A stretch of 64,000 nucleotides of DNA. Source: Lactobacillaceae bacterium AF64-9pH9TA (lineage in GTDB: Bacteria; Bacillota; Bacilli; Lactobacillales; Lactobacillaceae). Made by a program: the position numbers and the translations under genes. A model generated the notes under the pieces. It was not told the origin of the DNA, did no database searches, and was given only the letters and a program-made list of their open reading frames with translations. Positions within the stretch are counted from its first letter, which is position 1. Every line of letters starts with the position of its first letter. The stretch is from contig JAQDCK010000005.1 in NCBI GenBank assembly GCA_027681045.1, forward strand, positions 62,001 through 126,000. The letters run 5' to 3'. Positions 21,855-31,929 of this stretch are shown one piece after another.

Positions 21855-21889
21855 GATTTTCCTGCTGCAAAAAACATGTGCAATGTCGC

Positions 21890-22130
21890 CAAATGGTAAT
21901 CTTTGACTACGTATTGTCCGAAGACATGAATACAGACATTTTTCTTATTGCCGTCATCACTGGTATTCCGATATCCCAACAAGGGGGTAACCGCATTGAC
22001 CAGCGCAGGTACCGAAGCACCACTCTTGCAACTTCATGGAAAGGCTCTCGCCAATCCTCGGGTACAGCCAACCCGCATGGCTAAGGCCAGGGCCTTAGCC
22101 ATTAACTCTCCTTTCTTTAATATTTATAGC
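21890..22130 (-). ncRNA. Probable omega (guide) RNA scaffold of TnpB
   Basis: The stretch downstream of tnpB contains several hairpins on the minus strand: a perfect palindrome ATGGCTAAGGCC / GGCCTTAGCCAT at about 22077-22104, then GGTTGGCTGTACCC and GCGGTTACCCCCTTGTTGGG-type stems characteristic of the conserved right end of IS605 tnpB elements. In known systems the RNA overlaps the end of tnpB and its 3' guide is read from sequence just beyond the right end. Position and function here are inferred by analogy. Confidence 0.5.
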
Positions 22131-23422
22131 ACATAATTTAATTCTGGATGCTCGGTCAGCGCTAAAAGACTAAGCATTGCATTCTTGTCTCGATCTACGA
22201 CTTTATTGTAGTTCGGACATTTTTGGTTGTAGCAGACGTACTCATTGTGTTTAGTACCATGCTTCTTGTTTCCGTAAAGGGTGATCTTGTCATCGCCTTT
22301 TTTGACATTGCCACAAGCCGCACAACGCTGAGTAGACGGATACAGCTTATTTGCCAGAATAAGTTCCTTACCATACCAATCGCACTTGTAGGTCAAGATC
22401 TGCTTAAACTTTCCAAACATCGACCGATGAACACCCTTTGAAGCTACGTGGCTCATAAGCATACCCTTCACAGACAGGTTTTCGATCACGACCTTGTCGT
22501 AGTGACTAACCAGTTCAGTCGTAAACTTCTGCATCAAGTCATTTTGGATATTGCCAGCCTTGCGATAGCATGCTTGAAGCTTGGCTTTCGTCTTCAAGTA
22601 GTTCTCGCCTTCGCAAGCAGCTTCTCCATTTTTGACTTGCTTTTTGGCAAGCTGCCTTTGATAGTGCTTGATTTTTTTATAAATTCTATCAAGCCTCTTA
22701 GGCAGTACGTTCACCCGGCCACCTGTGTAATCAAAGTGACCAACATTGACGTCAACCGCGGTAGCTTTACCTGTTTTGTCTGGCAACTTAACATCTTCAG
22801 CCTTGATCTTATACGGAATGGCAACATAATAATGGCCTTTTTCTTTGAAGTAGCTAACAACGCCAAATTCATCTGACAAAGGCTTTTCGCTCAGCTTAAA
22901 GCCACGCCATTGATCTTTTGGAACGCTGTTTCTTCTTGCCCGCTCCAAATAAAGAATTCCATCTTTGATCTTGCTCCGGTCGCTTTTGAAGCCTTGTCTG
23001 GCTTCCCGCTTTGACCGAAATTTCGGTTTACCCCAGCTTGGTTGAGCTTTATCAAAGAAATTGTTCCAAGCCTTACCCAGGTCGGAAATTGCCAGTTGCA
23101 GAATCCGGGCTGACTGTGTATACTGCCAGTCTTTTTTATCGGCAACTAACATATTACGAACTCTTCGTTCACTCGGCGAAGGCTTTGTTTTAAGCAACAC
23201 TTTCTGCTCTTCAGTCAGCTTTTTGGAGTCGGAGGCCAAAGAAGATTTAAGCGCTTGTCTTGCCTTGTACATTTCATTCCACAAGGCAAGGCCTTGATTC
23301 CAGCAATAGCGGCGATAGTCACAAGCTTCATCCAAAACTCTTCTCATAGTCTTGTTGGGATGTAGTTCATAGACTCTTGTCTGAATTAATTCAGCTGCTA
23401 CTTCTCCTATCTGTTCCGCCAT
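22124..23422 (-). CDS. tnpB: RNA-guided nuclease TnpB (IS605 OrfB)
   Basis: 432 residues, full length. The split RuvC-like triad looks complete: Asp in TAVDVNVG (about 224), Glu in VIENLSVKG (about 314) and Asp in VVDRDKNAM (about 410-412). The zinc finger CAACG ... CYNQKCP has four cysteines. TnpB proteins are the ancestors of Cas12 and cut DNA guided by the element-end RNA. The start ATG has a GGCGGTGA ribosome-binding site. With an intact frame and no tnpA nearby, it may be maintained for its nuclease role or mobilised by a TnpA elsewhere. Confidence 0.92.
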   Translation of the reverse strand: MAEQIGEVAAELIQTRVYELHPNKTMRRVLDEACDYRRYCWNQGLALWNEMYKARQALKSSLASDSKKLTEEQKVLLKTKPSPSERRVRNMLVADKKDWQYTQSARILQLAISDLGKAWNNFFDKAQPSWGKPKFRSKREARQGFKSDRSKIKDGILYLERARRNSVPKDQWRGFKLSEKPLSDEFGVVSYFKEKGHYYVAIPYKIKAEDVKLPDKTGKATAVDVNVGHFDYTGGRVNVLPKRLDRIYKKIKHYQRQLAKKQVKNGEAACEGENYLKTKAKLQACYRKAGNIQNDLMQKFTTELVSHYDKVVIENLSVKGMLMSHVASKGVHRSMFGKFKQILTYKCDWYGKELILANKLYPSTQRCAACGNVKKGDDKITLYGNKKHGTKHNEYVCYNQKCPNYNKVVDRDKNAMLSLLALTEHPELNYVL

Positions 23423-23654
23423 TTAATCTCACCGCCTTTCAGAACCATATCATTTCAATCTTTTTTCGAGGAATATTTTAGCACGTATTCCTACAGATTT
23501 ACAAACATATGTTTCTAAAGTGTGACGGGAATTTGTATTCTATCTTAAAGCAAAGTTCCGGTTTTCCCTATGCTGATTAAACTTGGAACCTATCTGTTAT
23601 CTCTTACATATAGTCAAACACATTAAGTACTTTTTTCGCCACTAGTAATACGCT

Positions 23655-23688
23655 CCATAAAAATAGAGCCGTTGCCGGCTCTATTTCT
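23655..23688 (-). terminator. Terminator of ftsH
   Basis: Perfect AAATAGAGCC / GGCTCTATTT hairpin with T-run on the minus strand, immediately after the ftsH stop. Confidence 0.9.
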
Positions 23689-23689
23689 T

Positions 23690-25915
23690 CTATTCATCCT
23701 TGTCTGAATCGTCTGTTTGTTCAGTCTTCTGACTAGGAGCGTCATTGTTGTCCTTTTCAAGATCCTTTGACAGGTCGCTTTCGCTTGGCGTCGGCAGAGA
23801 ATCAGCAGGTTCTTCCTGACTTGCTGAAGCATCTGGCTCAGCGAGCTTAGCTGCGTCGGTTTCCGGCTTGACCGCGTCTTCGCTTGGCGTTGCCAGAGCC
23901 TGCTTTTCAGCAGTATCTTCTTCCGCCTTTTCCTCAGCCTTTTCTTCTGCCCGCTTCTGGGCAGCTTCCTTGGCTTCTTCATAGCTCAAAGCCTTGGCTT
24001 CAGATGGGAACTCTTCGCTGGACTTTTCAGGCATCTTCCCAGTCTTGTAGAGTGAGTAGATTTGCTTTTCATCCAGAGTTTCGTACTTCAGCAGGGCTTC
24101 AGCGATGATCCGGTGCTTTTCCCGGTTGTTTTCAACAATTTCAACCGCCTTGGCGTGGGCTTCGTCCAGGATCTTCTTGACTGCTTCGTCGATCTTGGCC
24201 GCGGTTGCTTCACTGTAAGGCTTGAAACCGTAAGGAGTGCCTTCGCCTTCCTTTTCCAGTTCAACCATGCCCAGCTCATCGGTCATCCCGTAGTTGACCA
24301 CCATGCTGTGGGCGATTGCCGTAGCTTGTTCAAAGTCGTTTGAGGCCCCAGTTGACTGGTCGCCGACCACGACTTCTTCACCGGCCCGGCCACCCATCAA
24401 ACCAACGATTTGCTCAAAGAGCTGCTTCTTGGTCAAGATGAACTGGTCGTCCTTCGGCAGCATGATGTTGTAGCCGCCTGCCCGGCCACGAGGCACGATG
24501 GTCACCTTGCGGACAGTTCTTGAGTCGCTCAAGACCAGACCACAGATTGAGTGGCCGGCTTCGTGGAAGGCCACGCGTTCGCGTTCCTTCTTGGAAATCA
24601 TCCGGTCCTTCTTGGCTGGACCAGCGATTACCCGGTCTTCAGCTTCATCGATGTCGGCCGCGGTGATCTTGGTCCCGTTCCGGCGGGCTGCGACTAAGGC
24701 AGCTTCGTTAAGGACGTTTTCCAGGTCAGCCCCGACAAAGCCAGGAGTCTGCCGGGCAACTTCCTTCAAGTCGACGTCGTCAGCCAGCGGCTTGTTCTTG
24801 GCGTGAACGCGCAGGATGGCTTCCCGGCCCTTGACGTCCGGACGGCCAACCAGGACCTTCCGGTCAAACCGGCCCGGCCGGGTCAAGGCCGGGTCAAGCA
24901 CGTCAGACCGGTTGGTCGCGGCCATGACGATAACGCCTTCGTCGCCTTCGAAACCGTCCATTTCAACCAGCAACTGGTTCAAGGTTTGTTCACGTTCATC
25001 GTTGCCGCCGCCCTGGCCATTGCCACGCTGGCGGCCGATGGCGTCGATTTCGTCGATAAAGATGATGCTTGGCGCGTTCTTCTTGGCGTTGGTGAACAGG
25101 TCACGGACACGGCTGGCCCCGACCCCGACGAACATTTCAACGAAGTCTGAACCAGAGATGGAGAAGAACGGTACGCCCGCTTCACCGGCTACGGCCTTGG
25201 CCAGCAAGGTCTTACCAGTACCCGGAGGCCCCTCAAGCAGGACACCGGACGGGATTCTTGCCCCCAGCTTGGTGTATCTTGCCGGGTTCTTCAAGAATTC
25301 GACAACTTCCACCAGTTCCTGCTTTTCTTCTTCTTCACCGGCTACGTCGTCAAAGCGGACCTTGTTCTTCTTCGGGTCCTGCGGCTTGACGTTGGAGCGG
25401 CCGAAGTTCATGATACCGCCTCCCTGGCCGCGGCTGCCGCCTTGGTTCATCATCATGACCATCAGGACGATGAAGAGGACAGTTGGCACCAGCATGATGA
25501 TCGTTGAGATCCAGTTGCTGGATTGTGATTCACCCTGGGTGCTCATCTTGACCTTCTCAGACTGGGCCAGGTCCTGGACCTTCTTGACGCTGGAGTCGTT
25601 TTCCAGCATCGTGGTTGAGAAGCCTGTCACCTTGGAGGAAGTGTTTCCGCCAAAGATATCTGAGCTTGAGGATGACTTGGTTTGACTTGACTTGTAGCTA
25701 CCGGTTACGGAGTAGACCCCGTTGGACGGCTGTACGTTAAAGTCCTTGATTTCGCCATTGCGCAGCTTCTTCACAAATTCTGAGTAACTGATGGTTTCAG
25801 TTACACCGGAATTGCTGCTGCCGCCAAGGGCCCAATTGATTCCCCAGAGGAGAAGCAAAAATACGACTATGTAGAATAGACCATTGCTAAATAGTCGATT
25901 CCGATTATTTTTCAT
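23690..25915 (-). CDS. ftsH: ATP-dependent zinc metalloprotease FtsH
   Basis: 741 residues. Two N-terminal membrane segments (about 10-30 and 115-140) flank an external domain. The AAA+ domain has Walker A GPPGTGKT, Walker [10 protein letters not shown] and the second-region-of-homology [18 protein letters not shown]. The zinc site is HEAGH. FtsH degrades membrane and regulatory proteins. The last 100 or so residues are a low-complexity Glu/Ala/Lys/Ser tail ending in an acidic DKDE, longer than in B. subtilis. GGAGG precedes the ATG. Confidence 0.97.
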   Translation of the reverse strand: MKNNRNRLFSNGLFYIVVFLLLLWGINWALGGSSNSGVTETISYSEFVKKLRNGEIKDFNVQPSNGVYSVTGSYKSSQTKSSSSSDIFGGNTSSKVTGFSTTMLENDSSVKKVQDLAQSEKVKMSTQGESQSSNWISTIIMLVPTVLFIVLMVMMMNQGGSRGQGGGIMNFGRSNVKPQDPKKNKVRFDDVAGEEEEKQELVEVVEFLKNPARYTKLGARIPSGVLLEGPPGTGKTLLAKAVAGEAGVPFFSISGSDFVEMFVGVGASRVRDLFTNAKKNAPSIIFIDEIDAIGRQRGNGQGGGNDEREQTLNQLLVEMDGFEGDEGVIVMAATNRSDVLDPALTRPGRFDRKVLVGRPDVKGREAILRVHAKNKPLADDVDLKEVARQTPGFVGADLENVLNEAALVAARRNGTKITAADIDEAEDRVIAGPAKKDRMISKKERERVAFHEAGHSICGLVLSDSRTVRKVTIVPRGRAGGYNIMLPKDDQFILTKKQLFEQIVGLMGGRAGEEVVVGDQSTGASNDFEQATAIAHSMVVNYGMTDELGMVELEKEGEGTPYGFKPYSEATAAKIDEAVKKILDEAHAKAVEIVENNREKHRIIAEALLKYETLDEKQIYSLYKTGKMPEKSSEEFPSEAKALSYEEAKEAAQKRAEEKAEEKAEEDTAEKQALATPSEDAVKPETDAAKLAEPDASASQEEPADSLPTPSESDLSKDLEKDNNDAPSQKTEQTDDSDKDE

Positions 25916-25985
25916 AAATGACCTCCGTCAGATCGAAGAATTACTCCCCAAATTTTAACATAAAAGCCGGCAACTATCGAAGTTT

Positions 25986-27281
25986 TTACCTGCCTTTCTT
26001 GCATGTTTTCACCTGGTATAGATACAGCAGCCCTTTCCCTTCTTTAACTGCCTGCTGGTAGCAGCCTGCAACATAAACCGCTTCTTGGCCAGCAAAAAGG
26101 CTGATGCAGTTGCCCCGCAAGGCCAGCGGAATTCCAGCCGCCGCGAAAAGCTTCTTGCTCTTAGTCCGGCGGCCGTCTTTTAAAAGCAGGCGCTGACCGC
26201 TTGGCAGGCTCCCGGCAGATAATTTCCCGGGAAATGATATTTCCGCCAGGGGACTTTTCTCTAGTTTTTCCTCACTTAACAGATAACAATTTCCTCTGAA
26301 AAAGAAGGGCTGGCCGGCCACAACTTCTTCCAGGGGGCTGGGAGCCGGCTGCTTGACCGGATAAAGCCAGTAGTGGCCTTGGTAAAAGCAGAGGTGGAGC
26401 CCACCTTTTTCCTGGCTTTGCCGGTTGGCTAACAGAGTTCGGTCCAGCTGGACTCTTTTATTGTACTTTTTTTGGATAAAATTCTCCAGGTAGGCCTTGA
26501 CCAGCTCGCTTTCCGCCTGCCCGGCCGCTTTAGGAATCCGCCAGCCGCCAAAGAAGGGCTCCGGCTCCGGCAACTTGCCAGCTGCCTGGGCAAAGTAGTC
26601 TTCTTCCGCCGTCATTTCCCGGCTGAAGCGCCAGGCATTTTCCAAGAGGTCCGGACTCTCCTTTTTCAAAAGCGGGACGACCTCCTGGCGCAGGCGGTTG
26701 CGGGCCGTGATGCCTACAAAGTTGGTCTCGTCTTCGACATATTCCAGCCCCTGCTTTTCCGCGTAAGCCAAAAGGTCCGCCTTGCCAACCGCCAGAAGCG
26801 GCCGGACCAGCTTGACCTGTCCCCGCTGGCTGACGGGTTTGAGGCTGTTCATTTCCCGGGGAATACCTGACCGGACCAGCTTGAGCAGAATATTTTCCAG
26901 CAAGTCGTCCCCGTGGTGGGCTGTCAGGAGGTAGTCTGCCTTAACCTGCCGGGCTACTTCAAACAAGAAGTTATAGCGGTAGTCCCGGGCCGCTGCTTCC
27001 AAGCCGCTTTCCGGGTGAAGGGACTTAGGCCAGACGCTTTCATACAGGGGGAGCTGGTACTTATGACAGTAGGCCCGCAGCACCTGGCTCTCTTTTTGGC
27101 TGTCAGCCCGCAGCTGGTGGTCTAAGTGGGCCGCGTAGAGCTGAAAGTCGCCTGGCAAGCGCCGCATTAAATCCAAAAGCGCCATTGAATCCGGGCCACC
27201 GCTGGCCGCGACCAGGAAATTTCTTTCCAAAGGCAGGCCTTCTTCGGAGAAAAAGGCCAATAGTCTTTTTTCAATGTCCAT
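25986..27281 (-). CDS. tilS: tRNA(Ile)-lysidine synthase
   Basis: 431 residues. The PP-loop SGGPDSMALLD near residue 28 binds ATP; HLDHQLRADS and TAHHGDDLLENILLKLVRS follow as in the family. A C-terminal substrate-binding domain is present. It converts C34 of the tRNA-Ile(CAU) anticodon to lysidine, an essential step for reading AUA. In most Bacilli hpt lies between tilS and ftsH; here the gap to ftsH is only 70 bases and hpt is missing. Confidence 0.95.
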   Translation of the reverse strand: MDIEKRLLAFFSEEGLPLERNFLVAASGGPDSMALLDLMRRLPGDFQLYAAHLDHQLRADSQKESQVLRAYCHKYQLPLYESVWPKSLHPESGLEAAARDYRYNFLFEVARQVKADYLLTAHHGDDLLENILLKLVRSGIPREMNSLKPVSQRGQVKLVRPLLAVGKADLLAYAEKQGLEYVEDETNFVGITARNRLRQEVVPLLKKESPDLLENAWRFSREMTAEEDYFAQAAGKLPEPEPFFGGWRIPKAAGQAESELVKAYLENFIQKKYNKRVQLDRTLLANRQSQEKGGLHLCFYQGHYWLYPVKQPAPSPLEEVVAGQPFFFRGNCYLLSEEKLEKSPLAEISFPGKLSAGSLPSGQRLLLKDGRRTKSKKLFAAAGIPLALRGNCISLFAGQEAVYVAGCYQQAVKEGKGLLYLYQVKTCKKGR

Positions 27282-27302
27282 GCTTTACTCCCTCGTCCAT
27301 AC

Positions 27303-27328
27303 AAAAAACGGCCCCTAGGGCCGTTTTT
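27303..27328. terminator. Perfect hairpin between yabR-like gene and tilS
   Basis: AAAAACGGCCC / GGGCCGTTTTT with A- and T-runs on both sides. It overlaps the stop codon of the S1-domain gene, so transcription into tilS may be reduced. Confidence 0.8.
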
Positions 27329-27680
27329 ATTTCAAGGCAGCATCCAGCTGCTCTATTTCTGCTCGCGCCTCCTGGTCAACCTGGTTGAGAACCCGGGCAA
27401 AGTCGCCGGCCCGCAACTGGCTGAACTGGTTGGTCGGGTCGATCAGATCCGGATCGTTGACCCGGCGGATGGACAAGTCCAGCCGGCCCTTGCGCAGGTT
27501 CTGGACCACTACTCTGACCTGGTCGCCTGCCTGCCAGTGCTGCCGCTCTCTTAGCCAGTCGCCGCCAAAGTCATTGCGGTGAACAAGGCCGCTCTTATGC
27601 TTGGGCAGGGTCACGAAGATGCCCAGGTCTGTCACGTTGTTGATTACTCCGTCAAGGCGCTGGCCAACTTTGTAATTCAT
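27327..27680 (-). CDS. yabR: S1-domain RNA-binding protein (YabR-like)
   Basis: 117 residues. The first 70 residues form one S1/OB fold (VGQRLDGVINNVTDLGIFVTL, VHRNDF, GDQVRVVV, RLDLSIR). The C-terminal part is short and helical. The gene starts on the A of the divIC stop codon (TGATG overlap), so the two are translationally coupled. It is the neighbour expected in the divIC-yabR-tilS arrangement; the exact RNA role is not known. Confidence 0.85.
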   Translation of the reverse strand: MNYKVGQRLDGVINNVTDLGIFVTLPKHKSGLVHRNDFGGDWLRERQHWQAGDQVRVVVQNLRKGRLDLSIRRVNDPDLIDPTNQFSQLRAGDFARVLNQVDQEARAEIEQLDAALK

Positions 27681-28060
27681 CAGTTATCGCCCTTTTCCTT
27701 GATGTTGTAGACCCGCTCGCCGTCTTTAGTGTACTTGTACTTGTAACGGATCACCTTAGCCACGTAGTCGCTGTCCTTCATGTCGTCGCGCTCGTTGGTC
27801 AGCTTTTCCTTATTCTTCTTGATCTTGGTCAAGCTTGCCTGGTTCTGGCTGACCTGCTTCTGGATCTTGGCCGTCCGGGCCTTGGTCATGGCCAGCTGGA
27901 AGCCCAAGATGGCAAAGACCAGCAAGATCAAAGCCAGAAGCCGGTTGCGCCGGACCCGGTGGACTTCCCTGAATTTGATCTGCCGCTTCTTCAGACGGCG
28001 GATATCCTGGTCCGGCCGCAGCGGCGTTACATTTCGCTGATTTCCTCTGTTATTCCCCAT
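27680..28060 (-). CDS. divIC: Septum formation initiator DivIC
   Basis: 126 residues. A basic cytoplasmic N terminus is followed by a single membrane helix (LLALILLVFAILGFQLAM, about 43-60) and an extracellular coiled coil (KIQKQVSQNQASLTKIKKNK), which is the DivIC/FtsB layout of the cell-division FtsL-DivIB-DivIC complex. ATG 28060 is preferred; an overlapping GTG one codon upstream is possible. It lies between rqcP and yabR as in B. subtilis. Confidence 0.9.
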   Translation of the reverse strand: MGNNRGNQRNVTPLRPDQDIRRLKKRQIKFREVHRVRRNRLLALILLVFAILGFQLAMTKARTAKIQKQVSQNQASLTKIKKNKEKLTNERDDMKDSDYVAKVIRYKYKYTKDGERVYNIKEKGDN

Positions 28061-28125
28061 CACTGTCTACCCTATCCTAAAACCATATAACAGATTCAGT
28101 ATATCAGCTTTGGTAAAAAAAGTCA

Positions 28126-28368
28126 TTAGTCGACTAATTCGTATAAGTCCCCGGCTTCCGCCTTTTTGGTCGTTTCCCGCAAGTCTAGGACCCGGGCCTT
28201 AATTACCCTGGTCCCGTAAGCGACGGCGATTACATCGCCGACAACCACGTTGTAGCTGGACTTGACGGTCTTGCCGTTCACGCTTACCCGGCCCTGGTCA
28301 GCCATTTCCTTGGCCACCGTTCTGCGCTTGACCAGGCGGGAAATTTTCAAAAATTTGTCAATTCTCAT
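28126..28368 (-). CDS. rqcP: S4-domain protein RqcP (YabO)
   Basis: 80 residues, a single S4 RNA-binding domain: MRIDKFLKISRLVKRRTVAKE and QGRVSVNGKTVKSS. In B. subtilis the orthologue stabilises peptidyl-tRNA on stalled 50S subunits and helps RqcH add alanine tails. The RBS is CAGGAGA. It lies in the mfd-rqcP-divIC block as in B. subtilis, which supports the assignment over the heat-shock paralogue HslR. Confidence 0.92.
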   Translation of the reverse strand: MRIDKFLKISRLVKRRTVAKEMADQGRVSVNGKTVKSSYNVVVGDVIAVAYGTRVIKARVLDLRETTKKAEAGDLYELVD

Positions 28369-28436
28369 GCTTGTCTCCTGTCTGTTAATTTTTGCTTTTT
28401 TAGCTTTTCCTACTTTAACTTTTTGCTCTTAAAAAA

Positions 28437-31400
28437 TTACCGCTGGCTGATCTCCGCCGCGTCCTTGGCAAAAGTGCCCAGTTCCGTGAACATGGCCCGC
28501 CTGGTCAGCTTGTCTGGCAAAAGCAGGGTAACCACCAGGCGCTTTTGGGCGCCAAGGGCGATCCGTGCCTTCCAGGAAACATGTTCCAGGGCCTTGAAGA
28601 TGTTCGGCCCTTCCATTTCCCGGCTGCCGGAATCGCTGAAAATGACCCGGATCTGGGCCTTTTCCTTGACCAGAGTCAAGATTTGGGCCAAGTCGCAGCT
28701 GGCCTTCAGGCTGGCCACGTTGAGCAGGTTCTCAACAGCTGCTGGATAGTCGCCAAAACGGTCCAGGAGCTCGTCTTCGATGTCTTCCCGGTCCTGCAGG
28801 CTGCCGATCCCCTTGATCTTCTTGTAAAATTCGATCTTCTGCTCCTGGTCGGCGATGTAGTCTTCTGGAATATAGGCTTCCAGGCCCAGGTCGACCTCGG
28901 CATTGCTCTTTTTGACCGGCTTCTTCCCCTGCCGCTCCTTGATGGCGTCAGCCAGCATTTGGGAGTAGAGGTCGTAGCCGACGCTGTCGATAAAGCCGTG
29001 CTGCTGGGCCCCCAGCATGTTGCCGGCCCCGCGGATGGACAAGTCCCGCATGGCGATCTTGAAGCCTGCCCCCAGCTCGGTAAAGTCCCGGATGGCGTCC
29101 AGCCGCTTTTCCCCCACTTCCGTCAGAACCTTGTTTGGCTGGTAGAGGAAGTAGGCATAGGCCAAGCGAGCTGACCGGCCGATCCGGCCCCGCAATTGGT
29201 AGAGCTGGCTGAGGCCGTAGTGGTCGGCATCTTCAATGATCATGGTGTTGACATTAGGCATGTCGATCCCGGTTTCAATGATGGTCGTGGTGACCAAAAT
29301 GTCGAATTCCCGGTCCAAAAAGCGGCTCAAGATGTCTTCCAATTGGTTTTCACTCATCTGCCCATGGGCATAGGCGATCCGGGCCTCTGGCAAAAGCTGC
29401 TCCAAGCGGGCAACCGTTTCTTCGATGTCCCCGACCCGGTTGTGCAGGTAAAAGACCTGGCCGCCCCGCTGCATTTCCCTTTGGCAGGCCTCCTTGACCG
29501 TGCCTGGCAACTGTTCCAGGACATAAGTCTGGATTGGATACCGGTTTTGCGGCGGCGTTTCCATGACTGACAGGTCTCTGATCCCGATCATGGACATGTG
29601 CAGAGTCCGCGGGATCGGAGTGGCCGTTAGGGTCAAAACGTCGATATTGGTCTTCAGCTGCTTGAGCTTTTCCTTGTGGGCCACCCCAAAGCGCTGCTCT
29701 TCATCGATAATGAGCAGGCCCAGGTCCTTGAACTGGACGTCCTTGGACAAAATCCGGTGGGTGCCGACTACCAAGTCAATACTGCCGTCTTTCAGGCCGG
29801 CCACGATCTTCTTGCTTTCGGCCTGGCCCTGGAAACGGGAGAAGCTGGCAATTTCTACCGGGAAGCCCTTAAAGCGATCCTTGATGGTCTGGTAGTGCTG
29901 CTGGGCCAGGATGGTCGTAGGCACCAAGAAGGCGACCTGCTTGCCGTCACAGATGGCCTTAAAAGCCGCCCGCATGGCTACTTCGGTTTTACCGAAGCCG
30001 ACATCCCCGACCAAAAGCCGGTCCATCGGCTTGGCCTTTTCCATGTCAGCCTTGATTTCCGCAGTGGCCCGCAATTGGTCAGAGGTTGGCTCATAAGGAA
30101 AGGCAGCTTCAAAGGCCGCCTGGTCTGATCCATCCGGGGAAAAGGCAAAGCCCTTCTCCGCCTCTCTTTTTGCGTACAGGTCGATCAAGTCGTCAGCGAT
30201 GTCCTCAACTCTGGCCGCAACCCGCTTCTTGGTCTTGGCCCACTCGCTGCCGCCCAGCTTGTTGACGTGGGGCTGCTTGCCTTCTGAAGCCACGTACTTT
30301 TGTACCAGGCTCAATTGGTCAGCCGGGACAAACAGCTGGTCACCCTTTTGGTAGGTGATGGTGATGTAGTCCCGCTTTTTCCCGTCGCTTTCCAGGGTCT
30401 GGATACCTTCAAAGCGGCCGATACCATGGTTGACGTGGACCACATAGTCGCCCGGCTTGAGCTCTGTATAGCTGCGCAGGCGCTGGGCATTTTCCAGGGT
30501 CTTGATCCGCTTCTTCGGCCGCTTGCTTTGGTTAAAAAGCTCCTTTTCCGTCAGATAAACCAGGTCGCTGTCCGGCAGGACAAAGCCGCTGGCATAGCCG
30601 CCGATAACCAGCTGGGGACGGCCTTCTTTTAAGCGGTCTGCTTCTGCCAAAGGCAGGTAGATGTCATAGTCATGGCAGCTCCGGTTGAATTCCTCCGCCT
30701 GCCGGCGGCTGGATAGCTGCAAGACCACCGTCTGCCCCTTTTTGGCATAAGAGTCCAGTTCCGTTTTCAAAAGCTCCATCTGGCTGAAAAACTGCTGCGG
30801 TTCCCGGCTGTCCCAGGCCAAATGCTGGCCAAAACGGAGCCGGCCCATGGAGTGGGCCATCAGACTGACATAGAGGCGGTGGTGGCCATCTGCCTTTAGC
30901 ACCGCGTCAAAATCCAGGCGCAGCTTCTGCCGGCTGGTCATCATCTTGCTGGCGATCTGGCTGGCCAGGTAGTCATCGTTGATGGCACCCATATTCTTGA
31001 CGCTTTCGGCGATCAGCTGCCAGTCGTTGAACAAAAGCAAGCCTTTAGCTGGCAGGTAGTCCAGCAGACTGAAAGACTCAGGTAACAGGTAGTCCAGGTA
31101 GCGGTCGTAGTCATCCGGCAATTGCCCGTTAGCTAAGGCCTCTTGGGCGATTTCCAGGCTGGCGGCTGCTTCCTTTGGCAGGTCGCCAGCCAGTTCCCGG
31201 CCCGCCCGGTCCAAGTCTTCTGCCGTAAAGACGTGGTCACTGGCCGCTGGCACGGTCGCTTCAGGCAATTCCTCCAGGCTGCGCTGGCTGGTCAGGTCAA
31301 AAGTCTTGATCGTGTCGATTTCGTCGCCGAAAAATTCCAGGCGCAGGGGGCTTTCCCGGTCCAAAGGATAAAGGTCGACGATGTCTCCCCGCATGGCGAA

Positions 31401-31913
31401 CTCGCCCGGCTTGACGACCAGGTTTTCCCGGTGGTAGCCGGCCTGGTTCAGCCACTGGGCCAGGTCGGGCAGGGCAATTTCATCCCCAACGGCAAAATGC
31501 TTCTGTCCCTTTTCAAACAGGGCCGGGGCACTTAACGGATACTGCAGCCCCTGCGGGGTCGCGATCACGACGCCAGGCCGGCCGCTTAAGAGCAGGTTCA
31601 AGCACTGAATCCGGCTGCTGAGTTCATCCGGTGAACTGACCGCCGTCTGCGTGGCCAGGTTCCCGTCCAAGGCAAAAAGCTCCAGGTCATCATCGGCCAA
31701 AAGTCGGCTCAAGTCGTTGTAGCGCTCCTGGGCCTTGTATTCATTCTCTTCGATCAAAAGCAGGGGCTGGCCCACCTGGGCTAAATAAGCCTGGATGAGG
31801 ACAGCAAAAGCGCCCCGTTCGACTCCTGTAAGCAGGGAGTTCTTGATCCGGGACGTTTTCGCGATAAAAGCAGTCACTGCTTGATCTTTTTTCAAAAAAT
31901 CAATTACTTGCAT
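28437..31913 (-). CDS. mfd: Transcription-repair coupling factor
   Basis: 1158 residues. UvrB-like N-terminal region, RNA polymerase-interaction (CarD-like) domain LKPGDYVVHVNHGIGRFEGI, and a RecG-type motor with Walker A GDVGFGKTEVAMRAAF, DEEQRFGV (DEEQ box), TATPIPRTLHMS and QLRGRIGRS. The C-terminal TRCF domain follows. It removes RNA polymerase stalled at DNA lesions and recruits UvrA. It begins 16 bases after pth and belongs to the pth-mfd-rqcP-divIC operon. Confidence 0.97.
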   Translation of the reverse strand: MQVIDFLKKDQAVTAFIAKTSRIKNSLLTGVERGAFAVLIQAYLAQVGQPLLLIEENEYKAQERYNDLSRLLADDDLELFALDGNLATQTAVSSPDELSSRIQCLNLLLSGRPGVVIATPQGLQYPLSAPALFEKGQKHFAVGDEIALPDLAQWLNQAGYHRENLVVKPGEFAMRGDIVDLYPLDRESPLRLEFFGDEIDTIKTFDLTSQRSLEELPEATVPAASDHVFTAEDLDRAGRELAGDLPKEAAASLEIAQEALANGQLPDDYDRYLDYLLPESFSLLDYLPAKGLLLFNDWQLIAESVKNMGAINDDYLASQIASKMMTSRQKLRLDFDAVLKADGHHRLYVSLMAHSMGRLRFGQHLAWDSREPQQFFSQMELLKTELDSYAKKGQTVVLQLSSRRQAEEFNRSCHDYDIYLPLAEADRLKEGRPQLVIGGYASGFVLPDSDLVYLTEKELFNQSKRPKKRIKTLENAQRLRSYTELKPGDYVVHVNHGIGRFEGIQTLESDGKKRDYITITYQKGDQLFVPADQLSLVQKYVASEGKQPHVNKLGGSEWAKTKKRVAARVEDIADDLIDLYAKREAEKGFAFSPDGSDQAAFEAAFPYEPTSDQLRATAEIKADMEKAKPMDRLLVGDVGFGKTEVAMRAAFKAICDGKQVAFLVPTTILAQQHYQTIKDRFKGFPVEIASFSRFQGQAESKKIVAGLKDGSIDLVVGTHRILSKDVQFKDLGLLIIDEEQRFGVAHKEKLKQLKTNIDVLTLTATPIPRTLHMSMIGIRDLSVMETPPQNRYPIQTYVLEQLPGTVKEACQREMQRGGQVFYLHNRVGDIEETVARLEQLLPEARIAYAHGQMSENQLEDILSRFLDREFDILVTTTIIETGIDMPNVNTMIIEDADHYGLSQLYQLRGRIGRSARLAYAYFLYQPNKVLTEVGEKRLDAIRDFTELGAGFKIAMRDLSIRGAGNMLGAQQHGFIDSVGYDLYSQMLADAIKERQGKKPVKKSNAEVDLGLEAYIPEDYIADQEQKIEFYKKIKGIGSLQDREDIEDELLDRFGDYPAAVENLLNVASLKASCDLAQILTLVKEKAQIRVIFSDSGSREMEGPNIFKALEHVSWKARIALGAQKRLVVTLLLPDKLTRRAMFTELGTFAKDAAEISQR

Positions 31914-31929
31914 GTTCGTATGCTTGTCT

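Larger units (their letters stand above)
21880..23600 (-). mobile_element. IS200/IS605-group element carrying only tnpB; ends approximate
   Basis: The element fills the gap between ftsH and hslO that is short in related cluster layouts. Only the tnpB accessory gene is present; no Y1 transposase (tnpA) is encoded within 1.7 kb on either strand. The right side contains the structured guide-RNA region. I cannot place the exact left and right ends, as IS605 elements lack inverted repeats and make no target duplication. Confidence 0.7.

Noticed and set aside
24816-25685. 289-codon plus-strand ORF opposite ftsH
   Set aside because: Antisense shadow with no recognisable domain; ftsH is certain.
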